Assembly (NCBI RefSeq): GCF_030538755.1
Contig: NZ_JAUNTJ010000003.1
Coordinates: 1-64,000, forward strand
DNA: 64,000 bases
Direction of reading: 5' to 3'
Source of the DNA: Paracoccus sp. (in: a-proteobacteria)
Lineage (GTDB): Bacteria; Pseudomonadota; Alphaproteobacteria; Rhodobacterales; Rhodobacteraceae
Below, piece after piece: positions 51,811 through 59,915 of this stretch. The position numbers were made by a program, and so were the translations under genes. The first letter of the stretch is position 1. The number at the start of each line of letters is the position of its first letter. Under the pieces are notes generated by a model, which was not told the DNA's origin, ran no database searches, and was given only the letters and a program-made list of their open reading frames with translations.

Positions 51811-53571
51811 TTATACCTCGTCCTCAAATGGGTCCCACTCATCGGTGACGGCGGCGATCACGCCTTCTGCCGTCTCATGCTGGGATGTAGCGGGATCGAG
51901 CGCGGATTCAACCGGCTGCGGCGGGGTTTCGATCCGGGTGATGCGCGCGGATGGGAAGGTGGCGAACACGGCCTGCACCAGAGGGTTTTGCATCGCCGCC
52001 GCCTGAGCCTGCTCGGCCTCGGTTGCGCGGGTTTCGGCGATGGTCGCGCCGCCGCCGCTGTTGACGACGGAAACGCCCCAGCGTTGCCCGCCGGTCCAGC
52101 CGCGCAGCCGTTCAGCCAGCCGCTGTGCCAGATCGGGCGGGGAGGGGCCGCGCGGCTCGAACTCGATCCGGCCGGGGGCGTAGCGCACCAGCGCGACGTG
52201 ATTTTCAACCTGCACCAGCAAGGTCATGTCGCGCATCCGCCGGATCAGGTCCACCACCGAGGCAAAATCTGGGAAGGCCGCCATCGCATCGGGTGACAGG
52301 GCCAGCGCGGTTGCCTGACCGCTGGGCTGCGCCACCACGCGGGCCTGCGGGGCTGGCGCATGTGCCCCGGCTGGTGCAGCAGGGGCGCGGGTGAATTCGC
52401 CCGCCGCCTGTGCCTGCTGAACGCGGCGGATCAGCGATTCCGGGTCGGGCAGATCCGCGACATGGGTCATGCGGATCACCGCCATTTCGGCAGCCATCAT
52501 GGCATTGGGCGCGGCGGATACTTCCTCTAGCGATTTCAGCAACATCTGCCACAGGCGCGTCAGCACCCGCATGGCCAGACGGGTTGCCAGATCCTCGCCC
52601 CGTTTGCGTTCGTCGGGGGCGACGGTGGGATCGTCCAGCGCATCGGGGGTGATCTTCGCGACCGAGACCCAATGCGTGATTTCCGCCAGATCGCGCAGCA
52701 CTGCAACCGGGTCGGCGCCATCGGCATATTGCCCCTGCAATTCGGCCAATGCCGCCGCCGCATCGCCGCGCAGGATCATTTCGAACAGGTCCAGCACCCG
52801 CCCCCGGTCGGCCAGACCCAGCATGGCACGCACCTGTGCCGCACCGGTTTCGCCCGCGCCATGGCTGATCGCCTGATCCAGCAGGCTGGTCGCATCGCGG
52901 GCCGAGCCTTCGGCGGCGCGGGTAATCAGCGCCAGGGCATCATCGCTGATCTGCGCGCCTTCGGCTGTGGCGATGCGGCGCAAAAGGGCGATCATCACCT
53001 CGGGTTCGATGCGGCGCAGGTCGAATCGCTGGCAGCGCGACAGAACCGTGACCGGCACCTTGCGGATTTCGGTGGTGGCAAAGATGAATTTGACGTGCGG
53101 CGGCGGTTCTTCAAGCGTTTTCAGCAGCGCGTTGAAGGCGCTGGTGGACAGCATGTGAACTTCGTCGATGATATAGATCTTGTAGCGCGCGGATGCGGCG
53201 CGATAGTGAACGGATTCAATGATTTCGCGAATGTCGTTCACGCCGGTGCGGCTGGCGGCGTCCATTTCCAGCACATCGACGTGGCGGCCTTCGGCGATCG
53301 CCACGCAATGTTCGCAACGGCCGCAGGGTTCCGTCGTCGGCCCGCCGGTGCCATCGGGGCCGATGCAGTTCATTCCCTTGGCGATGATCCGCGCGGTGGT
53401 GGTTTTGCCGGTGCCGCGAATGCCGGTCATGATGAACGCCTGCGCGATCCGGTCGGCGGCAAAGGCATTTTTCAGGGTGCGCACCATCGCATCCTGACCG
53501 ACCAGATCGGCAAAGGTTTCGGGCCGGTATTTCCGGGCCAGCACCTGATAAGTCTGTTCGCTGTCGGTCAT
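51811..53571 (-). CDS. dnaX: DNA polymerase III subunit gamma/tau
   Basis: The clamp-loader ATPase that assembles the replicase. From ATG 53571 the product is 586 residues: Walker A GIRGTGKTT at 50-58, a four-Cys zinc site with CGRCEHC about 80, KIYIIDEVHMLS (Walker B) and the sensor ATTEIRKVPVTVLSRCQRFDLRR. The C-terminal domains (350-586) are Ala/Pro/Gln rich and hold the tau region that binds the polymerase. No slippery A-rich frameshift site stands out. First gene of dnaX-ybaB-recR. A possible LexA-like site lies upstream. Confidence 0.96.
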   Translation of the reverse strand: MTDSEQTYQVLARKYRPETFADLVGQDAMVRTLKNAFAADRIAQAFIMTGIRGTGKTTTARIIAKGMNCIGPDGTGGPTTEPCGRCEHCVAIAEGRHVDVLEMDAASRTGVNDIREIIESVHYRAASARYKIYIIDEVHMLSTSAFNALLKTLEEPPPHVKFIFATTEIRKVPVTVLSRCQRFDLRRIEPEVMIALLRRIATAEGAQISDDALALITRAAEGSARDATSLLDQAISHGAGETGAAQVRAMLGLADRGRVLDLFEMILRGDAAAALAELQGQYADGADPVAVLRDLAEITHWVSVAKITPDALDDPTVAPDERKRGEDLATRLAMRVLTRLWQMLLKSLEEVSAAPNAMMAAEMAVIRMTHVADLPDPESLIRRVQQAQAAGEFTRAPAAPAGAHAPAPQARVVAQPSGQATALALSPDAMAAFPDFASVVDLIRRMRDMTLLVQVENHVALVRYAPGRIEFEPRGPSPPDLAQRLAERLRGWTGGQRWGVSVVNSGGGATIAETRATEAEQAQAAAMQNPLVQAVFATFPSARITRIETPPQPVESALDPATSQHETAEGVIAAVTDEWDPFEDEV

Positions 53572-53642
53572 GCTGTCCCTTTTCACCGGGGCAATGTTAG
53601 CCGGGAGCGTGTCGCTTCGCAACGGTTTGCGGGGTTGTTTTC

Positions 53643-53657
53643 GTTCCTGTTTCGTTC
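53643..53657. promoter_or_regulatory. possible LexA box, GTTC-N7-GTTC
   Basis: GTTC at 53643-53646 and at 53654-53657 are separated by seven bases, the same form as the operator before lexA. It lies 72 bp before dnaX and 78 bp before the lipoprotein gene, which diverge. About one match in 64 kb is expected by chance, and no clear promoter overlaps it. Confidence 0.35.
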
Positions 53658-53734
53658 AAATTTTAAGGATGAAATGATGGAAAATTTGGGTGGTTCAGGT
53701 TAGGGCAGGGCATCGGAAGTTAAAAGCTAACACC

Positions 53735-54115
53735 ATGATTGGTAAAATAATTCTTATGGGTTCCATCCTGTCTGTCGCAGGTTGTGCAACCATCACACGG
53801 GGGACAACGGATGTTCTGGTGGTGAACTCAACCCCATCGGGTGCGCAAGTTCAGTTAAGCGATGGGCAAACCTGCAACGGCACCCCCTGCACCTTTAAGT
53901 TGCCGCGAAAATCCGAGCTGAATGTGCTGGTCAAAAAGGACCGCTGCGAACCTCAGCAGGTGCGCGTCACCAACAAAATCGCAGGCAGTGGCAGCGCAGC
54001 CATGGCGGGTAATGTGGTGCTTGGCGGGGTTATCGGTGCCGGTGTCGATGCCAGCAGCGGTGCCATGCGCGACTTGACCCCCAACCCGGTCGAGGTCACG
54101 TTGAACTGCCGTTGA
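53735..54115 (+). CDS. PEGA-like lipoprotein, unknown function
   Basis: A 126-residue lipoprotein. The signal peptide ends in lipobox VAGC (Cys17), followed by ATITRGTTDVL. The segment VNSTPSGAQVQLSDGQTCNGTPCTF resembles a PEGA-type beta domain, and a Gly/Ala-rich stretch (GSAAMAGNVVLGGVIGAGVDASSGA) resembles a glycine-zipper membrane segment. Start set at ATG 53735 because the lipobox needs it, although the ribosome site is weak. Base composition near the start is more A/T rich than the neighbours. Divergent from dnaX, and the nudC start is 55 bp downstream. Confidence 0.72.
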   Translation: MIGKIILMGSILSVAGCATITRGTTDVLVVNSTPSGAQVQLSDGQTCNGTPCTFKLPRKSELNVLVKKDRCEPQQVRVTNKIAGSGSAAMAGNVVLGGVIGAGVDASSGAMRDLTPNPVEVTLNCR

Positions 54116-54170
54116 TACCGGGGATCATCGGCGCCCGTGCCGGATTGCCGGTGATCTGAAAGAGGTTTCG

Positions 54171-55115
54171 ATGAAAGCGATGGCTTTTGCGGGCGGTGGG
54201 CTGGATCGCGCCGCGCATCTGCGGGCTGGTGACGGTTGGCAGCGCAGCGTCCGGTTGCTGCCTGTCTGGCGGGGCAAGCTGCTGGTGGGGGCTGACGGCG
54301 GGCTGCACTTGCTGGACCCCGGCCATCCGGCGCTGTCGGGGGCCGAACCGCCTCTGTTTCTGGGGCTGGCCGATGGGCAGGCGGTGGCGGCGGTGGATAT
54401 GTCGGCGTGGACTCCGGTCAGCCTGCCGGAGCTTGGGCTGTTCTTTGACCCGACCGAACAGGTGCATCCGCTGATCGCTGACGCGCGCTTTGTCGAATTG
54501 CGGGGCGTGATGCACAGCCTGTCGCCGCTGGATGCGGAAATCGCTGCGACGGCGCGCGCGCTGACGGGGTGGCACGCGACGCATCGGTTCTGCGCCAATT
54601 GCGGTCAGCCCAGTCTGCCGGTGCAATCGGGGTGGCAGCGGCAATGCCCGGCCTGCAATGCCGGCCATTTCCCGCGCACAGATCCGGTGGCGATCATGCT
54701 GATCCGGCGTGGCGGGCGGGTGCTGGTCGGGCGGTCGCCCGGTTGGCCGGATCGCATGTATTCCTGCCTTGCGGGATTTATCGAGCCGGGCGAAACCATT
54801 CAGGCCGCCGTCCGGCGCGAGGTGAGCGAGGAAACAGGCATTGCCGTGGGCGCTGTGCGCTTTATCGCCAGCCAGCCCTGGCCCTATCCGTCGCAACTGA
54901 TGCTGGGCTGCGTGGGCGAGGCGGAAACCGATGACATCACGCTGGACCCGGCCGAGCTGGAGGACGCGCGCTGGCTGGACCCTGACGAACTGGCGGCGAT
55001 GGTTGCTGGCACCCACCCGGATATATCCGCGCCCCGGCAAGGCTCTATCGCGGGCTGGCTGTTGTCGCAGCAGGCGGCGGGGCTGATCGACGAGGGGGCG
55101 TTGCCTGTCGGTTGA
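54171..55115 (+). CDS. nudC: NAD(H) pyrophosphatase / deNADding enzyme NudC
   Basis: NudC hydrolyses NADH to NMNH and AMP and removes NAD caps from RNA. A 314-residue protein: N-terminal NUDIX-like domain (1-120), a zinc ribbon with CANCG at 141-145 and CPACNAGHFPRTDPV, and the Nudix box GFIEPGETIQAAVRREVSEETGI near 202-224. The family-specific SQPWPYPSQLM follows the box and is diagnostic of NudC over other Nudix enzymes. Cytoplasmic. Confidence 0.96.
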   Translation: MKAMAFAGGGLDRAAHLRAGDGWQRSVRLLPVWRGKLLVGADGGLHLLDPGHPALSGAEPPLFLGLADGQAVAAVDMSAWTPVSLPELGLFFDPTEQVHPLIADARFVELRGVMHSLSPLDAEIAATARALTGWHATHRFCANCGQPSLPVQSGWQRQCPACNAGHFPRTDPVAIMLIRRGGRVLVGRSPGWPDRMYSCLAGFIEPGETIQAAVRREVSEETGIAVGAVRFIASQPWPYPSQLMLGCVGEAETDDITLDPAELEDARWLDPDELAAMVAGTHPDISAPRQGSIAGWLLSQQAAGLIDEGALPVG

Positions 55116-55341
55116 GACCCTGACGATGGTGCGGCCGGTGGCAGTTTGGCGCGGGTGCGTCAGGTCAGGCAGGGGGCAGGTTCGGCCCGGTATCCGGGCG
55201 CCTTATGCGGGGTTCATCGCCCGCTATGCCGGTGCGATGTGATCGTCTGCACCCTATCCGCATGTTTGGCTGCCATGGTGTTTGCTGTGGTGCGGCAGTT
55301 CAACCGGGGCTGGCCCCAAAAATTCACCGCCAGAATGTGGG

Positions 55342-55450
55342 AAAAGGGTGAGAGGCTGGACAGCGACCCAAGCGGATCTCGTTACGGCTGCTACCTTCCG
55401 GTCCTGACCGGGTTGGCGAGGCACCTGCCCGCGCCAACCTCTCGCCGCAT
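55342..55450 (-). ncRNA. ffs: signal recognition particle RNA (4.5S)
   Basis: The minus strand contains GGTCAGGACCGGAAGG followed by TAGCAGCC at 55387-55420, the conserved SRP RNA apex with GGAA tetraloop and symmetric internal loop. Terminal arms pair through ten base pairs (GAGAGGTTGG with CCAGCCTCTC, one G-U). The length of about 105 nt is that of the small bacterial type, and a TTTT run ends the 3' side. The 226 bp between nudC and this RNA hold nothing else I can identify. Confidence 0.93.
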
Positions 55451-55483
55451 TAGATAGGCAATGCGGCGGGCGGTTGCAACCCG

Positions 55484-57379
55484 TTACAGAAACAGCCGCA
55501 TCCGGGCAAAACCGTCATCCGTCATGGCGATATGGTCCAGCCGCAGGTCGCTTTGTTCAGTTACCTGCGGCAGGTGCGGCACGGCGTCGGGGCTGGTGTC
55601 GAACAGTGCGGTCGTGCCGGGCAGGGGCGCAAAGCGCCAGCCCTGGTCCGGCTGAATATTCAGCGCGCGGTTATGGGCGATATAGCGGCGCAGCACGTCG
55701 CGGGTCAGGGTGCGGCCACCCAGCACGATGTCGGCCCGCGCGGCAACCGGGCCATACAGACCGCACGCGGCCATGCGATAGGAATTGGTTGCCATCACAA
55801 AGCGGTCGTCCGCTGCGACGGGGCGGCCCTGATAACACAGGTTGCGCACCCGCCCGCCCGAGGGGGCCAGCATATCGCCAACCGGGGAAAAACGTGGCGG
55901 CGCGCTCAGGTCGATGTCCCATGTGATGCCGTCGATGACGTCAAAGTTATAGCTGGGGAAATCCTTGTCGATCAGCGGCGCGTCACGCTCGCCGGGGGTG
56001 ATCTGGCGGAACTGACCGGCGGCGCGTTCAAGCCACTCGGTCAGGTCGCGGCCGGTCAGGGCGATGGCGCGGATGCGGTTGGGAAACAGATAGATGTCGG
56101 CCAGACTGCGCAAGGTCAGAGGCCCGGCGGGCACATCGGTGTAATGCGTCGGCCCGCCCCGCCCGCCCGCCCGAAACGGCGAGGCGGCGGACAGCACCGG
56201 CAGCCCGTCCCAACGGGTGCCGCGCAGCGCCCGCCGGACGTGCCAGCGTTGCGCGCGCTGCACCAGCTTGAGGGCGCGATCCGCGCCGATCAGCGAAAAA
56301 AAGCTGTTCAGCGGCTGATCCGTGCGCCCGATCCGGCGGCGATAATGGCGCAGCGCCGCGCGGTGCAGTGCCATGGCAGGCTGCGAGACTTCGGGCAGGG
56401 CGGGGGTGCGCGGCGCAACCTGTTCAGTCCGCACCTGAAACCCTGTCACCCGCCATGGCATGGCGACGACAGGGCGCGACAGTTCAAGGTCGATGATCCC
56501 CAGATGCGACCCGCCATAGCCCGCCATCACCGCCGGTTTGCCGTGCAAGGTGCCGCGCTGCGGGTCGATGCCGTCGCGGGCGGGGAATTGTGGGCCGGGA
56601 AAGACCTGATGCGTATGCCCGGCGATGATCGCGTCGATCCCCGGCACGGCGGCCAGTGCGGCGGCGACGTTATCGCTCATCGGGCGGGGCAGGGGCGTGC
56701 CGATGCCGCTGTGCGCCAGTGCGATCACCACATCGGCCCCGGCGGCGCGCAGCATCGGCACCTCGCGCAGGGCGCTGGTCAGAATATCCTCGCAGGTCAT
56801 CTGGCCGGTCAGGCTGTCGTCCCAGTCGGCGGTTTGCGGCGGCAAAAAGCCGATGATCCCGATTCGCAGCGGCGCCTGCCGCCCGTCCGGGCCGGTGCAG
56901 TCGCGGTCGAGGATCAGCCAGCGCGGTATGTTCGACCAGCGCCGGAACCGGGCATTGGCAACGGTAAAGGGAAAACCCGCCTGCGCGATGGCGCGGCGCA
57001 GAAATGTCAGCCCATAGTTGAAATCATGGTTGCCAAGCGTCGCCGCGTCATAGCCAAGCGCATTCATCGCCGCGATGGCGGGGTGCGGCCCGTTGCCATT
57101 GCCGTTGGCGACCGTTGCGGCAAAATCGCCCAGGGCGCTGCCTTGCAGAAAGTCGCCGTTATCCAGCAGGATCGCATTGGGGTGTTCGCGCCGCCGCTGC
57201 TGAACCAGCCGGGCGGTGCGGGCCAGCCCGATCTGGTTGCTGGGCCTGTCGGCCAGATAGTTATACGGCAGCACATGCATGTGCAGATCCGTCGTCGCCA
57301 TGATCCGCAACGACAAGCGCGTGGCCGTGCCATGCCCTGTCATTGCGTTGGTCATCAATCTGCTGCTCCCGTCGGCCAT
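55484..57379 (-). CDS. 2',3'-cyclic nucleotide phosphodiesterase/3'-nucleotidase, CpdB type
   Basis: A 631-residue two-domain metallophosphatase of the 5'-nucleotidase/CpdB family. The metal-binding domain shows ATTDLHMHV, LDNGDFLQGS, LGNHDFNYG, ALAHSGIG and GHTHQVFPGP; the substrate domain starts near residue 370. The CpdB specificity segment NGDFLQGSALGDF and the NYGLTFLRRA stretch match that subfamily. No signal peptide is evident at any of the in-frame starts (57379, 57355, 57343), so it may be cytoplasmic, unlike the E. coli enzyme. Faces the SRP RNA. Confidence 0.87.
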   Translation of the reverse strand: MADGSSRLMTNAMTGHGTATRLSLRIMATTDLHMHVLPYNYLADRPSNQIGLARTARLVQQRRREHPNAILLDNGDFLQGSALGDFAATVANGNGNGPHPAIAAMNALGYDAATLGNHDFNYGLTFLRRAIAQAGFPFTVANARFRRWSNIPRWLILDRDCTGPDGRQAPLRIGIIGFLPPQTADWDDSLTGQMTCEDILTSALREVPMLRAAGADVVIALAHSGIGTPLPRPMSDNVAAALAAVPGIDAIIAGHTHQVFPGPQFPARDGIDPQRGTLHGKPAVMAGYGGSHLGIIDLELSRPVVAMPWRVTGFQVRTEQVAPRTPALPEVSQPAMALHRAALRHYRRRIGRTDQPLNSFFSLIGADRALKLVQRAQRWHVRRALRGTRWDGLPVLSAASPFRAGGRGGPTHYTDVPAGPLTLRSLADIYLFPNRIRAIALTGRDLTEWLERAAGQFRQITPGERDAPLIDKDFPSYNFDVIDGITWDIDLSAPPRFSPVGDMLAPSGGRVRNLCYQGRPVAADDRFVMATNSYRMAACGLYGPVAARADIVLGGRTLTRDVLRRYIAHNRALNIQPDQGWRFAPLPGTTALFDTSPDAVPHLPQVTEQSDLRLDHIAMTDDGFARMRLFL

Positions 57380-57778
57380 ATCAGCATTCAGTTGCCCGAT
57401 ACGATGACAGGTTCAATGGTGATGTCATGTCCAGCCCGGAGTTCAGAGTTTCAAGCCGTTGTCATTCCACCGTTTCCGGGCGTAACACAACCCAGAATTG
57501 TTATCCGTTGTGATCCGGGTTATTCAAGGCGTCCCGCGCGCGGGGTGTGGAATTTCCCGATCCGTATTGTTTTTGCGCCACCGTTGCGCTCGCCCGCGCA
57601 TGGTCGGACGGTTCGGTTCGGAATGCCAGCAAAAAATTTGCACATAATGAAGGGGGCGGGTCAGTTTCTTACGCCAGGGCCGAACTTGTCTATATTTCCA
57701 GTTGAAAAAACAGGCGCTGCTGTCCTATGCCCGGTGAAAATGCGCTGGCCGCTTCACTTTGTGCATTGAAAGGTAAAG
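57380..57778. other. 399-bp intergenic region between cpdB-like and SRPBCC genes
   Basis: No gene is supported here. It is AT-richer than its surroundings and separates divergent genes, so both promoters should lie in it. On the plus strand TTGAAA (57702-57707) and TATGCC (57726-57731), 18 bp apart, could be the promoter of the SRPBCC gene. A 40-codon frame from 57647 lacks a ribosome site. Confidence 0.5.
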
Positions 57779-58234
57779 ATGAAATTCTCGACGCGAAAAG
57801 ACGCCGACGTCCCTGCCGATCAGTTGTTCGCGGCTGTTACCGACTTTCCCCGGATGGAGCGGATGCTGATGCGTCGTGGTGTGGCGGTCGCGCGAATCGA
57901 CCCGGCGCAGGAACCGGGCAACAGCATGGCCTGGCGCATCGCCTTTGACTGGCGGGCCAAGCGGCGCGAGGTGCGGCTGGATGTCGCGCGCTTTGATCGC
58001 CCCGAACAGGTCGGCATCACGGGAATGTCAGATCCGTTCGAGATGGTGATAAACATGACCATCGTCGCGCTCAGCCGCACGCGGTCGCGGCTGATCTTTG
58101 AAACCGACCTGCGCCCCCGCAACATGAAGTCGCGGCTGTTGTTGCAGACCGCCCGTCTGGGCAAGGCGCAGCTTGACCGCCGCTTTGCCCGCCGGGTCGG
58201 GGAATTCATCGACGAACTGATGCTGGCGGCCTGA
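57779..58234 (+). CDS. SRPBCC family (polyketide cyclase-like) protein
   Basis: A 151-residue protein with the START/Bet v 1-like fold signature: KFSTRKDADVPADQLFAAVTDFPRMERM at the start, the strand MAWRIAFDWRAKRREVRLDVARF, and a long basic C-terminal helix with LQTARLGKAQLDRRFARRVGEFIDELM. The fold holds a hydrophobic cavity; ligand unknown. GAAAGGTAAAG precedes the ATG. Convergent with pheA. Confidence 0.78.
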   Translation: MKFSTRKDADVPADQLFAAVTDFPRMERMLMRRGVAVARIDPAQEPGNSMAWRIAFDWRAKRREVRLDVARFDRPEQVGITGMSDPFEMVINMTIVALSRTRSRLIFETDLRPRNMKSRLLLQTARLGKAQLDRRFARRVGEFIDELMLAA

Positions 58235-58237
58235 TCT

Positions 58238-58254
58238 GCGCCCTGCCGGGGCGC
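58238..58254. terminator. short hairpin between SRPBCC gene and pheA
   Basis: GCGCCC (58238-58243) and GGGCGC (58249-58254) form a 6-bp stem with a 5-nt loop, in the 27-bp gap between convergent genes. No T tract; weak candidate. Confidence 0.35.
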
Positions 58255-58261
58255 GGTGCCG

Positions 58262-59119
58262 TTATCCGGCGCGCTTTTCCAGCCGCAGCGGGTCTGCCGG
58301 ATAGGTGCCCAGCACGTTCAGATAGTCGGTGAACCAGTCCAGTTCATCCAGCGCCAGCCGCACATTCGGGTCGTCGGGGTGGCCTTCGATGTCGGCATAG
58401 AACTGCGTCGCGGTGAAGTTGCCGTCCACCATATAGCTTTCCAGCTTGGTCATGTTGACGCCGTTGGTCGCAAAGCCGCCCATGGCCTTATACAGCGCGG
58501 CGGGGATGTTGCGGACGCGGAACACAAAGGTCGTCAGCATCCGGTCGGACCGGCGCGACAGATCGGGTTCGCGGCCCATAATCAGGAACCGCGTGGTGTT
58601 GTGGCCGTGATCCTCGATGTCGCGGGCCAGCACCTCCAGCCCATAGATGTCGGCGGCCAGCGCGCTGGCCATCACGCCCTCGCCGGGGGTGCGGTCGCGC
58701 GCCAGATCGGCGGCGGCTCCGGCGCTGTCGGCGGCGGCATCCGCCGTGATCCCGTGGCGCGACAGAAAGCCGCGGGCCTGCGGGATCAGCACCAGATGGG
58801 CGCGCACATGGCGGATGTCATCCAGCCGCGAACCGGGCAGACCCATCAGCGCGATACGCACCCGGACAAAGGCTTCGTCCACGATATGCAGCCCCGATTC
58901 CGGCAGCATGTGGTGAATGTCGGCCACGCGGCCATAGGTCGAGTTTTCCACCGGCAGCATGGCCAGATCGGCCTTTTTGCTGCGCACGGCCTCGATCACT
59001 TCTTCGAAGGTGCGGCAGGGCAGGGGCTCCATGTCGGGGCGGGCCTTCTGGCAGGCTTCGTGGCTGTAGGCGCCCGGTTCGCCCTGAAAGGCGATGCGGT
59101 TGGTCGGGGCAGAGGTCAT
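58262..59119 (-). CDS. pheA: prephenate dehydratase
   Basis: Converts prephenate to phenylpyruvate in phenylalanine synthesis. From ATG 59119 the enzyme has 285 residues and no fused chorismate mutase. The catalytic domain shows AFQGEPGAYSHEAC, PVENSTYGRVADIHHML and HNTTRFLIMGREPD, with the Thr-Thr-Arg-Phe motif needed for activity. The C-terminal ACT domain (about 195-280) has ESYMVDGNFTATQFYADIEGH and should bind phenylalanine for feedback control. Cytochrome c552 is divergent. Confidence 0.96.
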   Translation of the reverse strand: MTSAPTNRIAFQGEPGAYSHEACQKARPDMEPLPCRTFEEVIEAVRSKKADLAMLPVENSTYGRVADIHHMLPESGLHIVDEAFVRVRIALMGLPGSRLDDIRHVRAHLVLIPQARGFLSRHGITADAAADSAGAAADLARDRTPGEGVMASALAADIYGLEVLARDIEDHGHNTTRFLIMGREPDLSRRSDRMLTTFVFRVRNIPAALYKAMGGFATNGVNMTKLESYMVDGNFTATQFYADIEGHPDDPNVRLALDELDWFTDYLNVLGTYPADPLRLEKRAG

Positions 59120-59255
59120 GGCGTTCTCGTGTCGTGCTGTCGTGCCGGGGGCGTTGCCCGGAAATTTCGGCGTCGGCAGATAACTATACCTTGATCCCTG
59201 AAAGCGAAAGCGGATAGATACGGGCGACTTCCAAGGCAAAGGACGGGCTGGACCG

Positions 59256-59774
59256 ATGTTCAATACGATGACCCTTACCAAGGCTGCGGGCGGGTTTTTG
59301 TCTGCCCTGCTGTTTCTGCTGCTGACAAGCTGGCTGGCCAGCGGGGTGTGGCATGTCGGCACGTCCGGCCATGGCGAGGATGTGGCACAGGCTTATTCGA
59401 TTCCGGTCGATACCGGCGCCGCCGCCGAAGAAGCCCCTGCCGAAGAGGTGGACCTGACTGCACTGATCGCCGCCGCTGACGTGTCGCGGGGCGAGGCCGA
59501 GTTTCGCAAATGCCAGGCCTGCCACCGTCTTGACGGCACCGACGGCACCGGCCCGCATCTGAACGGCGTGGTCAACCGCGACAAGGCTGCGGTGGCCGGG
59601 TTCAACTATTCGTCGGCGGCAACCGATATGCCCGGCGTCTGGACCCCGGAAAACCTGTTCGCCTTCATCGAAAACCCGCGCGGCTATATGCCCGGCACCC
59701 GCATGGCCTTTGCCGGTATCCGCCCGGCCGAGGCGCGGGCGAACCTGATCGCCTATCTGGAAACGCAGAACTGA
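59256..59774 (+). CDS. membrane-anchored cytochrome c552 (CycM type)
   Basis: A 172-residue cytochrome c with an uncleaved N-terminal membrane anchor (about residues 12-32, FLSALLFLLLTSWLASG), an acidic Ala/Glu linker and a class I heme domain. The heme site is CQACH (Cys86, Cys89, His90), the sixth ligand is the Met in PGTRMAF, and the fold continues with GIRPAEARANLIAYLETQ. It matches the Paracoccus cytochrome that carries electrons from the bc1 complex to aa3 oxidase. Own terminator follows. Confidence 0.9.
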   Translation: MFNTMTLTKAAGGFLSALLFLLLTSWLASGVWHVGTSGHGEDVAQAYSIPVDTGAAAEEAPAEEVDLTALIAAADVSRGEAEFRKCQACHRLDGTDGTGPHLNGVVNRDKAAVAGFNYSSAATDMPGVWTPENLFAFIENPRGYMPGTRMAFAGIRPAEARANLIAYLETQN

Positions 59775-59803
59775 TCTGCATTCGGGGCTGATCCGAATGA
59801 CAG

Positions 59804-59829
59804 GGCGCGGCCTTCGGTCGCGCCTTTTA
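59804..59829 (+). terminator. intrinsic terminator of the cytochrome c552 gene
   Basis: GGCGCGGCC (59804-59812) pairs with GGTCGCGCC (59816-59824), a 9-bp stem with one G-U pair and a TTC loop, followed by TTTTATCG. Confidence 0.85.
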
Positions 59830-59915
59830 TCGTTTCCGTTACAGGTTTCACGAAAACGCGGCTTGATCCTGTCGGGCAGGCCCCCTAGCCTCTGTGAAAC
59901 CCTGCGGAGAATTTC

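Noticed and set aside
55146-55457. A 103-codon frame after nudC
   Set aside because: It runs through the SRP RNA and has no recognisable domain or ribosome site.
55532-57769. A 745-codon plus-strand frame across the CpdB-type gene
   Set aside because: Shadow of the minus-strand gene; no domains, no start signals.
57647-57769. A 40-codon frame in the gap before the SRPBCC gene
   Set aside because: No ribosome site, and it ends about 10 bp before the next start through the likely promoter.
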